From NCBI RefSeq assembly GCF_900109495.1, contig NZ_FOAA01000010.1, positions 1-64,000 on the forward strand: a stretch of 64,000 bases of DNA. Direction: 5' to 3'. The translations under genes and the position numbers were made by a program. The stretch comes from Ectothiorhodospira marina (GTDB taxonomy: Bacteria > Pseudomonadota > Gammaproteobacteria > Ectothiorhodospirales > Ectothiorhodospiraceae). The notes under the pieces are model-generated. The model ran no database searches. It was not told where the DNA came from and saw only the letters and a program-made list of their open reading frames with translations. Numbering within the stretch: the stretch's first letter is position 1; every line of letters starts with the position of its first letter. Shown piece by piece: positions 40,644 to 49,270 of this stretch.

Positions 40644-41387
40644 CTAGCGCTGCAGATAACCTTGCAGCTTGGTCTCGATATTACGTGGATTCTCTCCTTC
40701 CGCGATGGAGATGATGCCCTCCACGATCATTTCCCGGTGGGCAGTCTGATTCTGAACCGTGGTCTTGAGCTTGTTACTCATGGGGAGAAAGAACAGATTG
40801 GCCGAAGCGATACCATAGATTGTAGCAACGAAGGCCGCGGCAATACCGGATCCCAGCCGACTCGGATCCGAAAGATTCTGCATCACGGCCATCAGGCCCA
40901 TGACCGCCCCGATAATGCCCATGGTGGGTGCGTAGATGCCCATGCTCTCGAACACCTTGGCCGCCTGGGTATCGAAGTCCTCCTTGGTGCCCATTTCCAC
41001 CTCGAGGATCGTGCGAATATTGTCTGGTTCCGTGCCATCCACCAGCAGTTGCAGGCCCTTCCTGGCAAACACATCCGTCTCTTCCTCAGCGAGGGACTCC
41101 AGGCCCAGCAAGCCTTCCTTGCGGGCCACCTGGCTCCAATTGACGATCTTCTCGATTGTCGCCTCGGGCTCGAGCCGTGGCTGCACGAACACCCAGGGAA
41201 GAATGCGAAAGGCGCGCATGAACACCGCTGGACGGGTCTGCACCAGGGCCGCCGCAATCGTACCCAGGATCACGATGATGAATGCTGCCGCGTTCCACAA
41301 GGCAGCCAGACCACTGCCCTTGGCAATGGTCCCCCCCAGCAGCGCCACCAGGGCAAGCATTACACCGATGAGGGTGAGGATATCCAT
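40644..41387 (-). CDS. motC: Flagellar motor stator protein MotC (MotA family)
   Basis: A 247-residue protein; ATG 41387 with GGAGG upstream. Four membrane spans, with TM3/4 in GIYAPTMGIIGAVMGLMAVMQN and IAAAFVATIYGIASANLFFLP. The cytoplasmic loop contains the charged residues that contact FliG. The MotC/MotD pair at this site follows cheB as in Pseudomonas. Confidence 0.93.
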   Translation of the reverse strand: MDILTLIGVMLALVALLGGTIAKGSGLAALWNAAAFIIVILGTIAAALVQTRPAVFMRAFRILPWVFVQPRLEPEATIEKIVNWSQVARKEGLLGLESLAEEETDVFARKGLQLLVDGTEPDNIRTILEVEMGTKEDFDTQAAKVFESMGIYAPTMGIIGAVMGLMAVMQNLSDPSRLGSGIAAAFVATIYGIASANLFFLPMSNKLKTTVQNQTAHREMIVEGIISIAEGENPRNIETKLQGYLQR

Positions 41388-41391
41388 GATA

Positions 41392-42516
41392 TCAACTGGC
41401 CTCCGCCAACAACTTGCCAATCTGGGGCAAAGGTAATATCCGGTCCGCCAATCCCGCCTCGGCTATCGCCGCGGGCATCCCATAGACCACGCAGGTGGCC
41501 TCGTCCTGTGCCCAGACCGTGGAACCGCACCGCTTCAACAAGCGGGCACCTTCACGACCATCCGCCCCCATGCCGGTCATCACGATGGCCAGGGCATCGC
41601 CGCGGAAACAGGCAGCCGCGGAATTGAAGGTGACGTCCACGCAGGGCCGATAATGCTGATCGGCCGCACTCTCGGTGATTCGCACCCGTGATTGCCCGCC
41701 CCGACACTCCACCTGCATCTGTTGCCCCCCAGGGGCAAGCAAGGCCAGCCCTGGCTGCAGGGCATCACCATCCTCCGCCTCCTTGACACGGATTTTGCAG
41801 AGTTGATCCAGACGCTGCGCAAAGGCCGGCGTAAAACTGGCCGGCATATGCTGCACCAGCAGCAAGGGGAGTGGAAAATGGGCCGGCAGGGCCGCAAGCA
41901 CCTTCTGCAACGCCAGGGGCCCCCCCGTTGAGGTGCCAATCAAGACCACCTTGAAATCGCTCAGCACCGGTGGCGCCCGGTCACCGCTTCCCCGGGGTGC
42001 TGTACGGGCTGTTGTTGTGGCGGGCGGGGGAACCCCCTGTCGCGCCGTCGGGGCGGGCGCCGACCGTGGCGCTGGCGCTGGGGCGCGGGCACCCAGGTCG
42101 CGTCCTGATCTGACAGATGCGCGGCGGCCAATGGCACGCACCCGACGACAGAGGACATCCCGGGCCTCCTGCTGATCGCGGGCAATATCCTCAAAACGCT
42201 TGGGCAGAAAATCCACGGCACCGGCTTCCAGCGCATCCAGGGTGGCCTTGGCCCCCTCAAAGGTGAGCGACGAAAACATGAGAATGGCCGTGGGCTGGCG
42301 CGCCATGATACGTCGCACCGCCGTGATGCCATCCATCACCGGCATCTCGATATCCATGGTCACCACATCGGGCTTGAGGGCAACCACCTGATCGATGGCT
42401 TCCTGGCCATTGCTGGCCGTACCCACCACCTCAAGAGACGGATCCGCATTCAGGATATCCACGATGCGACGCCGGAAGAAGCCGGAATCATCCACCACCA
42501 GAACGCGAACCGCCAT
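41392..42516 (-). CDS. cheB: Chemotaxis protein-glutamate methylesterase CheB
   Basis: A 374-residue protein. The receiver domain has acidic pocket VVDDSG, phosphoacceptor D55 (TMDIEMPVMDG) and KPxx replaced by PKRFED. A Pro/Arg/Ala-rich linker (about 130-180) precedes the methylesterase domain with catalytic Ser in LIGTSTGGPLALQ, His in LLVQHMP and Asp in GMGADGREGARLLK. It removes methyl groups from receptors for adaptation. No cheR is in the window. Confidence 0.95.
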   Translation of the reverse strand: MAVRVLVVDDSGFFRRRIVDILNADPSLEVVGTASNGQEAIDQVVALKPDVVTMDIEMPVMDGITAVRRIMARQPTAILMFSSLTFEGAKATLDALEAGAVDFLPKRFEDIARDQQEARDVLCRRVRAIGRRASVRSGRDLGARAPAPAPRSAPAPTARQGVPPPATTTARTAPRGSGDRAPPVLSDFKVVLIGTSTGGPLALQKVLAALPAHFPLPLLLVQHMPASFTPAFAQRLDQLCKIRVKEAEDGDALQPGLALLAPGGQQMQVECRGGQSRVRITESAADQHYRPCVDVTFNSAAACFRGDALAIVMTGMGADGREGARLLKRCGSTVWAQDEATCVVYGMPAAIAEAGLADRILPLPQIGKLLAEAS

Positions 42517-42579
42517 TCACTGCCTCCGTTATCCATGAGCCCATCCAGCGGGCCGCAATGCTACAGAAGAACCCGACAT

Positions 42580-44700
42580 TCACAAACGCCGGGCGTAACT
42601 TTTCAACAGACCGGGCACATCCAGGATCAGGGCAATCCCCCCATCGCCGGTGATGGTGGCCCCGGCCAGACCGGGCACTCCATGCAGGACATTCCCCAGT
42701 GGCTTGATCACCACTTCTTCCTGACCGATGAGGCTATCCACCACGAACCCCACACGCTGGTTACCCGCAAAGACCACCACCACATGCCCCACACCCTCTC
42801 CAGCAGGCGCGTCGCCGGAGATCAGCCAGCGCCGCAGGTAGTAAAGCGGCAAGGAACGGTTGCGCACCATGATGACCTCCTGGTCATCCACTCGGTTGGT
42901 GCGCGACAGATCCAGATCAAAGATCTCGCTGACATTGGCCAGCGGCAATGCAAAACGCTGCTTGCCCAGCACCACCATCAACGTGGGCAGGATGGCCAGG
43001 GTCAGGGGCAGGCGGATACTGAGCGTGCTGCCCTGCCCCGGTGCCGAGGTGATCTCCACGCGACCGTTGAGTTGGGCGATGCGGGTCTTGACCACATCCA
43101 TGCCCACGCCGCGACCCGAGACGTCGGAGATCTCCGTCTTGGTGGAAAAGCCCGCCCTGAAGATCAGGTTGAAGGCATCATGATCCGTCAGGCGCCCGGC
43201 TGCGTCCTCATCCATCATACCCTTCTCGACGGCCTTCGCCCGCAACACGTCGGGATCCATGCCCTTGCCGTCATCAGAGATGGTCAGCAGGATATGGTCC
43301 CCTTCCTGGTTGGCCGACAGAACAACCCGGCCAGCCCGTGGCTTGCCCACCGCCTCGCGCTCATCGGGAGACTCGATGCCATGGTCAACCGCATTGCGTA
43401 CCAGATGCACCAGAGGATCGGCCAGCGCCTCCACCAGATTCTTGTCCAGATCGGTATCCTCTCCCTCCAGCTCCAGGTTGATCTCTTTCTTGAGCGTACG
43501 CGCCAGATCACGGACCACCCGGGGGAAACGACCAAACACCTTCTTGATGGGTTGCATCCGGGTTTTCATGACGGCCGCCTGCAGGTCCGCGGTCACCACG
43601 TCCAGGTTGGTCACCGCCTTGGAGACCTGCTCATCCTTCATGCGTGAGCGCAGCGTGGCCAGGCGGTTGCGCACCAGGACCAACTCACCCACCAGGTTCA
43701 TGATGTCATCCAGGCGCTTGGTATCCACCCGCACTGAAGTCTCCGGGGGCGCCGCTTTGGCTGGCGCTGGCGCAGCCGCGGGCGGCGGAGTGCTGTCGCC
43801 ACCGGAGGCCGCCTTGGCCGGTGGCACGGACCTGGCCGCCTGGGCCCCGGCCTGATCTGACTGACTGCCCGGCGGTTGCCCGGATTGAGGGCTCTGGCCC
43901 TTGCCATGCAACTGATCCAGCAAATTCTCGAATTCGTCCTCGGAGATCAGATCATCCCCGCCCTTGCCAGTCGTCGGCACGGCGGCTGGCCCGTCCGGCT
44001 GGCCGCCCTTGCCCTGAAGTTCGTCCAGTAACTGCTCGAACTCTGCGTCCGTGATCTCATCGCTGCCTTGATCAGATCCTTGGGTGGCGGATGCTTTCGG
44101 CGGGACACCCCCCCCCGTGGCCGTTCCGGACCCTCCGTTGTCCTTACCTTCCTGCATGGCGTCCAGGAGCGCCTCGAACTCCTCGTCAGTGATATCCCCA
44201 TCAGCCGCATTTGCGTCCTGCGGGGCTGGCTCCGCCGGGGCAGGTTCTGGCTCGGCGATCACCTCAGGCGCTGCAGCGGCAGGGGGTGACAGATGTGCCG
44301 GCTCTTCCCCCTCGGGATAGGTCAGGGGCTCCAGGGCTGCCAGCAGGTGATCAGGTGCCGGTTCGGGCATCTGACCAGCGCGCAACTCATCGAACATCCG
44401 ATTGAGGACATCCAGCACCTGCAGGATGATATCCATCAGGTTGCTGTCGGCACGTCGCTGTCCCTGGCGCAACAGATTGAATACATCCTCGGCGCGGTGA
44501 CAGATCTTGACCAGGTTCTCCAGGTTCAGGAACCCCGCGCCGCCCTTGATGGTGTGAAAACTCCGAAAGACGGAGTTCAGCAGATCCTTATCTTCAGGCG
44601 TTCGCTCCAACTGCACCAACTGCTCACCGAGGGCGTCCAGGATCTCGCTGGCCTCAATGAGAAAGTCGTTCAGGATTTCGTCGTCGGTGTCCAGAGTCAT
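42580..44700 (-). CDS. cheA: Chemotaxis histidine kinase CheA
   Basis: A 706-residue kinase with an HPt domain (phosphorylated H49 in RSFHTIKGGAGFLNL) and a long acidic/Pro linker (about 130-320). Dimerisation (TKRLDDIMNLVGELVLVRNRL), HATPase (VRNAVDHGIESPDE, DDGKGMDPD, FSTKTEISDVSGRGVGMDVV) and CheW-like domains follow. The linker contains three copies of an [I]-[ST]-x-x-E-F-E-x-LLD-x-x-x motif near residues 170, 216 and 252. No ordinary P2 domain is recognisable. It autophosphorylates and passes phosphate to CheY and CheB. Confidence 0.95.
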   Translation of the reverse strand: MTLDTDDEILNDFLIEASEILDALGEQLVQLERTPEDKDLLNSVFRSFHTIKGGAGFLNLENLVKICHRAEDVFNLLRQGQRRADSNLMDIILQVLDVLNRMFDELRAGQMPEPAPDHLLAALEPLTYPEGEEPAHLSPPAAAAPEVIAEPEPAPAEPAPQDANAADGDITDEEFEALLDAMQEGKDNGGSGTATGGGVPPKASATQGSDQGSDEITDAEFEQLLDELQGKGGQPDGPAAVPTTGKGGDDLISEDEFENLLDQLHGKGQSPQSGQPPGSQSDQAGAQAARSVPPAKAASGGDSTPPPAAAPAPAKAAPPETSVRVDTKRLDDIMNLVGELVLVRNRLATLRSRMKDEQVSKAVTNLDVVTADLQAAVMKTRMQPIKKVFGRFPRVVRDLARTLKKEINLELEGEDTDLDKNLVEALADPLVHLVRNAVDHGIESPDEREAVGKPRAGRVVLSANQEGDHILLTISDDGKGMDPDVLRAKAVEKGMMDEDAAGRLTDHDAFNLIFRAGFSTKTEISDVSGRGVGMDVVKTRIAQLNGRVEITSAPGQGSTLSIRLPLTLAILPTLMVVLGKQRFALPLANVSEIFDLDLSRTNRVDDQEVIMVRNRSLPLYYLRRWLISGDAPAGEGVGHVVVVFAGNQRVGFVVDSLIGQEEVVIKPLGNVLHGVPGLAGATITGDGGIALILDVPGLLKSYARRL

Positions 44701-44808
44701 GCCTTGTTCTCGCGCGTCGTGCGGATGCCCTTCTCACTCCCAGGTTGGCGGCCAACTCCGGGAATTCTGAAATGGGCATACACCCGGGGTGTGGGCCCTT
44801 GGAACCGT

Positions 44809-45594
44809 TCAAAAGCCCAGGCTGGAGAGCAGATCGTCCACATCATCCTGCCCGCTGACCACTTCTCCCTTGTCGGAAGTCCCTGAGACCGCCGGTCCGG
44901 TCCCGGCACTGGCGGGACCGGTATTGTCACCGGGATCTGCCGACTTCCTGTCACTGTCGGGTTTGGTAAGTCGCTGTCCTGAAACCTTGACAAGCCCAAC
45001 TAGGTTATCCTCCAGGTCCTGCACCAGGGTCATGACCCGGCGAATCACCTGACCGGTCAGATCCTGAAAATCCTGGGCCATGAGCACTTCGGACAGCCCC
45101 TTGCGCAGCTTCTCCGCATCCCGCTCCGTATCCGCGAGAAAATCGCTCAATTGCTGGCTCACCTGTCTGAATTCCTCAAGGGACATCTCGCGCTGGCGAA
45201 AGCGCGCCCATTCCCCACCCAACTCTCCGGCTCGACTGGCCAGCGACTCGGCCACGGGCAGGTTGTCCTCCACTGCATTGAGCGTACGGTGGGCCGCCTG
45301 CTCGGTCATGGCCACCACGTAGTTCAGACGCTCCTTGGCATCGGGAATGTCCTGATGAGTGAGTTCAGACAGGCGAGTATCCAGGCGGAAGCTGTTAAGC
45401 GCCTCATGCAGATCACGGGTCAGTTTGCCCAGTTCCTGGAACAGCATGCTCTCGTGCATGCGGCCCAGTTCCTCGATCAGATGGCCGGCCTTGTCTTCGT
45501 GACCGGCTTCCATCATCTGAACCAGTTCCCGGGCCCGTTCCAGTTGTTCCTTCCTGAACAGGGCCTCTTTGTCACTGTCTTGGCGAGTATCCAT
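44809..45594 (-). CDS. cheZ: CheY-P phosphatase CheZ
   Basis: A 261-residue, mostly helical protein. The catalytic region is AQDFQDLTGQVIRRVMTLVQDLED, with the conserved D-F-Q-D-L-T-G-Q glutamine. The acidic tail ends VDDLLSSLGF, the CheY-binding peptide. It removes phosphate from CheY-P and sets response duration. Confidence 0.93.
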   Translation of the reverse strand: MDTRQDSDKEALFRKEQLERARELVQMMEAGHEDKAGHLIEELGRMHESMLFQELGKLTRDLHEALNSFRLDTRLSELTHQDIPDAKERLNYVVAMTEQAAHRTLNAVEDNLPVAESLASRAGELGGEWARFRQREMSLEEFRQVSQQLSDFLADTERDAEKLRKGLSEVLMAQDFQDLTGQVIRRVMTLVQDLEDNLVGLVKVSGQRLTKPDSDRKSADPGDNTGPASAGTGPAVSGTSDKGEVVSGQDDVDDLLSSLGF

Positions 45595-45603
45595 GGGGAA
45601 TGA

Positions 45604-45996
45604 TCAACCGTTTTGCTCGAGGCGTTCGAAGATCCTGTCGATCTTTTCCCGCAGGGTTTCGGCCGTGAACGGCTTGACGATGTAGCCGTTCACGCCCGCC
45701 TGGGCCGCCTCCACGATCTGTTCACGCTTGGCTTCCGCGGTCACCATGAGCACCGGCATGTCCTTGATGCGGGGATCCGCCCGGACCGCCCGTAGCAGAT
45801 CAATACCGGGCATGATGGGCATGTTCCAATCGGTGACCAGAAAATCGAAGTTACCATTTTGCAGCATGGGTAACGCCGTATGTCCGTCATCCGCCTCGGA
45901 GGTGTTGTTGTACCCAAGATCCCGCAGCAAGTTCTTGATGATGCGACGCATTGTGGAAAAGTCATCCACAATGAGGATCTTCATATTCTTATCCAC
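45604..45996 (-). CDS. cheY: Chemotaxis response regulator CheY
   Basis: A 130-residue single receiver domain. GTG 45996 is chosen because GGAGG lies 5 bp upstream; the next in-frame ATG (45984) is too far from it and the longer frame has no site. [20 protein letters not shown] aligns with E. coli CheY. Acidic pocket D11/D12, phosphoacceptor D56 (LVTDWNMP), T86 and K108 (VKPF) are intact. It binds FliM/FliN of the motor when phosphorylated. Confidence 0.95.
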   Translation of the reverse strand: MDKNMKILIVDDFSTMRRIIKNLLRDLGYNNTSEADDGHTALPMLQNGNFDFLVTDWNMPIMPGIDLLRAVRADPRIKDMPVLMVTAEAKREQIVEAAQAGVNGYIVKPFTAETLREKIDRIFERLEQNG

Positions 45997-46086
45997 AAAA
46001 ACCTCCAGTGATGCGCAAATCGTTAGCTGCGCGTCCACCGCGCAGAATGAATACGTGTTCCAGACTTCGGCAGCCTTGAGGGCGTC

Positions 46087-46809
46087 TCAGACCCGGACGC
46101 CATCCCCTACCCAGTCGCCCATGCGTGCCTTCAGTCGCATCAGCGCCTGACCATGGAGTTGGCAAACCCGGGATTCGCTGACCCCCAACACCTGGCCAAT
46201 CTCTCGCAGGTTCAATTCCTCGTCATAATACAGGGACAACACGAGTCTTTCCCGTTCCGGCAACTCGCCGATGTTGTCCACCAGGGCCTTCTTGAAATCG
46301 GTTCGCGTCAGATCCATCAGGGGATCCGGCCCATCGGAGGTCAGCAGGTTGTCTACCGAGGAATCCGCATCCCCCAGGTCGTCAAAGCCCAGCACCCGGC
46401 TTGAGACTGCATCGCGGAGCATATCCTGATAGGTGGTCATGTCCACACCGAGCGCCTCCGCAATCTCCGCCGCCGAGGCCTCCCGTCCCTCCCGATTCTC
46501 GATCTGACGGATCACCTCGCTGATCCGTCGCGAGTGTCGATGGACGGAACGGGGCGTCCAGTCACTGCGACGGACCTCATCCAGCATGGCGCCGCGAATG
46601 CGGATACCGGCATAGGTCTCGAAACTGGCACCCTGGGATGGATCATACTGACGGGCAGCCTCCAGCAGGCCGATAATGCCTGACTGAATCAGATCATCGA
46701 CCTGAACATTGGAAGGCAGGCGCGCCAGCAGGTGATAGGCAATACGCTTCACCAAGGTGACATGCTCATCCACCAGGGTATTGGGGTCCAACTGTTGGCT
46801 GGCATACAT
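46087..46809 (-). CDS. fliA: Flagellar sigma factor 28
   Basis: A 240-residue sigma-70-family factor. Region 2 is LVKRIAYHLLARLPSNVQVDDLIQSGIIGLLEAARQYDPSQGASFETYAGIRIRGAMLDEVR. Region 3 is KEEIAEALG-like (EIAEALGVDMTTYQDML), and region 4 is LPERERLVLSLYYDEELNLREIGQVLGVSESRVCQLHGQAL. It transcribes late flagellar and chemotaxis genes; a matching promoter is seen at 13577-13604. No flgM is in the window. Confidence 0.95.
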   Translation of the reverse strand: MYASQQLDPNTLVDEHVTLVKRIAYHLLARLPSNVQVDDLIQSGIIGLLEAARQYDPSQGASFETYAGIRIRGAMLDEVRRSDWTPRSVHRHSRRISEVIRQIENREGREASAAEIAEALGVDMTTYQDMLRDAVSSRVLGFDDLGDADSSVDNLLTSDGPDPLMDLTRTDFKKALVDNIGELPERERLVLSLYYDEELNLREIGQVLGVSESRVCQLHGQALMRLKARMGDWVGDGVRV

Positions 46810-46820
46810 GGCAAGACCGC

Positions 46821-47711
46821 TTATGGCGCTGGCTCCAGGTCACTCTGATCGGTATTGATCAGACGTTCCACGAAAAATTCGATCCCCCCCCGGGCCCCCC
46901 GCGGCATGGGCCACTGCTCAATGCGCGAGGGCAAGGCCCTGAAGGATCGAGCAGCCGGTGATGAAGGAAAGGCCTCAACCACGGACTGACGACGTTGCAC
47001 CGCCTTGCGAAGATAATCGTCGTAAGGAATCGAGCCCACATAGTCGAGCATGACATCGTCGAGAAAACGGTCACAGACGGCGACCAGTTTGCGGAACAGA
47101 CTCCGCCCCTCGTCTTCCTGCTCATTGCGCACCATGTTGGCCAGGATGCGAAACCGCATCACCCCGTGGTCCCGATACAGGACCTTGATCAGTGCATAGG
47201 CATCCGTGATGGAAGCCGGTTCATCACAGACCACCACCAACACCTCATGGGCGGCCCGACAGAAACTGGTCACGCTGTCATGGAGACCGGCGGCGGTATC
47301 CACCACCAACACATCCAGCGGGTGAGTGAGTTCACTGAAGGCATGGATGATGCCTACATGCTGAGCGCGACCCAGGTCAGCCATATCGGCGATACCCGAA
47401 GCTGCCGGCACAATCAGTATACCGTTGGGGCCCTCCACCACCACCTCGTCCAGAGAACAATGTCCCTCCAGTACGTGAGACAGATTCCTCTTGGGCTGCA
47501 ACCCCAACAGCAGATCCACATTGGCCAGCCCCAGGTCCGCATCCATGAGCATGACGTGCTTGCCTGCACGCGCCATGGCGGCACACAGGTTCACCGACAC
47601 ATTGGTCTTGCCCACCCCCCCCTTGCCGCTGGACACGGCAATCACCCGAACCGGCCGGGACGTATCCCGACGCCCCGAGGCGCTGCTTTGATTCTCACTG
47701 GGTGAAGGCAT
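46821..47711 (-). CDS. flhG: Flagellar number regulator FlhG (FleN), MinD-like ATPase
   Basis: A 296-residue deviant-Walker ATPase, VIAVSSGKGGVGKTNVSVNL (motif residues 30-36), with LMDADLGLANVDLLLG and VVDTAAGLHDSV. ATG 47711 overlaps the flhF stop by 17 bp and has AGG about 7 bp upstream; ATG 47741 is a weaker alternative. FlhG limits the number of polar flagella and binds the FleQ/FlrA-type regulator. Confidence 0.93.
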   Translation of the reverse strand: MPSPSENQSSASGRRDTSRPVRVIAVSSGKGGVGKTNVSVNLCAAMARAGKHVMLMDADLGLANVDLLLGLQPKRNLSHVLEGHCSLDEVVVEGPNGILIVPAASGIADMADLGRAQHVGIIHAFSELTHPLDVLVVDTAAGLHDSVTSFCRAAHEVLVVVCDEPASITDAYALIKVLYRDHGVMRFRILANMVRNEQEDEGRSLFRKLVAVCDRFLDDVMLDYVGSIPYDDYLRKAVQRRQSVVEAFPSSPAARSFRALPSRIEQWPMPRGARGGIEFFVERLINTDQSDLEPAP

Positions 47712-49203
47712 GGGTAAACCTGGCGCTAAGATCGTTGACACTGTCAGGACGCGGGGTCACGTGCGATTGCCGTGCCCGCGACAGGGAACGAGGCCGACGC
47801 TCGGAATACCTCTCCGGGGCCTCAAGCGCCGCCGCCGCCATCTGAACCAGCCGCGGGGCACTGGCGGCCAGCAAATCCTCGGGGATCCTCTGGCCTGCAC
47901 TGATGAAATTAAGCGGCAGCCGGGATGAGATCAGGGCGGACAACACCTCGCCCAGGCTGGCGGCTTCATCCATCTTGGTCAAGATGCAACCCTGGGGCTG
48001 CAACCCGCTGAATCCGCTCAGGGTCTCGTCCACCACTGCCTTTTGCACGTTGGCCGCCATGACCAGCATCACCCGGGCAGCAGACGTCGACGTCACCCGG
48101 GCAAGCTCATCGAGCATGTCCTTGTCACGCTGATTGGTTCCGGTCGTGTCGATCAATACAAGCCTTTTGGACTTCACCCGCCTAAGCATATCCTTGAGTT
48201 GCTGCTCTGTCTGCGCCAGATGAACGGTCACTCCCAGTAACTGACCGATGGTCTGCAACTGACGATGAGCGCCCAGACGATAGACATCGGTGGTGATGAT
48301 CGCGATGGACTCCTGCCCGTGCCGCAGGCTGACCAGCGCCGCCAGTTTGGCCAGCGTTGTGGTCTTACCCACGCCGCTGGGACCCACAAAGGCAATGATA
48401 CCATTGTGATCCAGCAGATCATCGTCCGCGATGGGCAGCAGGGCCGCCAACTGGCGCAGGGCCTCGGACCAGCCCTCCACGGGCTCGAACCGACCGGCAC
48501 CAGGAGCCTCATCCAACTCCACTGCACTGGCCACTGTCCTGGCGACTTCGTGATCCACCCCCATGGAGGCCAGGCGCTGAACAATGGCGGCACGCCAGGG
48601 CTCGGAACGGGCAAATTCCTGATCCATCAGTACCGAAAGCTGCTCCTGCAACAACCCGCGCAAACCCTGAATTTCCTTGCGCATGGCCTTGAAGGCAGCA
48701 TCCTCGGGGTCACCCTGAGCTGCTGTCCCGGCCTTGGCCGGACCCGCCTCCGTCTTGCGGGAGGGACGGCCCTTGGCCTTGGCCGGCGGCTCAACCAGAG
48801 GTGTCATCATCGCGCTCAAGGGGTCATCACCCGACGACTCCATCGTGTTCCCGGGGGAGTCCGTATCCCGAGGTCTACGGGCCCAGGAGTCTCCATGACG
48901 CGAGGGGGTGGTCCGCCCTCGAGGCGTCGAGGTCGTATCGACACTCAACGAGAGCAGGTCCTCCTCGAGCCCATCGTCCCGCGGCGAGGATTCAGATCCC
49001 GAGGCAGCCCGCGGATCTTCCTCATGACCTGCCTGATCCGCCATCTCCGTCACCAGGTCCTCGTCGTAATCGATGGCGGCGATCAGTTCGATCCCTCCGT
49101 CCACGCTGCGACTTGAGAGGATCACCGCATCCGGACCCTGGCTGTCACGCACCTGACGAATCGCCTGGCGCATGTCGGGTGCAAAATAGCGTTTAATCTT
49201 CAT
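47695..49203 (-). CDS. flhF: Flagellar biosynthesis GTPase FlhF (SRP-like)
   Basis: A 502-residue protein. The N-terminal B domain (MKIKRYFAPDMRQAIRQVRDSQGPDAVILSSRSVDGGIELIAAID) precedes a disordered basic/Ser-rich linker (about 60-165). The N-G SRP GTPase domain follows, with P-loop FVGPSGVGKTTTLAKLAA (about 271-288), VYRLGAHRQLQTIGQLLG and LIDTTGTNQRDKDM. It marks the pole for flagellar assembly. It lies 67 bp downstream of flhA. Confidence 0.95.
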   Translation of the reverse strand: MKIKRYFAPDMRQAIRQVRDSQGPDAVILSSRSVDGGIELIAAIDYDEDLVTEMADQAGHEEDPRAASGSESSPRDDGLEEDLLSLSVDTTSTPRGRTTPSRHGDSWARRPRDTDSPGNTMESSGDDPLSAMMTPLVEPPAKAKGRPSRKTEAGPAKAGTAAQGDPEDAAFKAMRKEIQGLRGLLQEQLSVLMDQEFARSEPWRAAIVQRLASMGVDHEVARTVASAVELDEAPGAGRFEPVEGWSEALRQLAALLPIADDDLLDHNGIIAFVGPSGVGKTTTLAKLAALVSLRHGQESIAIITTDVYRLGAHRQLQTIGQLLGVTVHLAQTEQQLKDMLRRVKSKRLVLIDTTGTNQRDKDMLDELARVTSTSAARVMLVMAANVQKAVVDETLSGFSGLQPQGCILTKMDEAASLGEVLSALISSRLPLNFISAGQRIPEDLLAASAPRLVQMAAAALEAPERYSERRPRSLSRARQSHVTPRPDSVNDLSARFTHAFTQ

Positions 49204-49270
49204 GTCGATACCCGTTATCCGTTTTATCCCGACCCCGGCACATGACCCAGGCCGGTCTGCATTTCACCCG

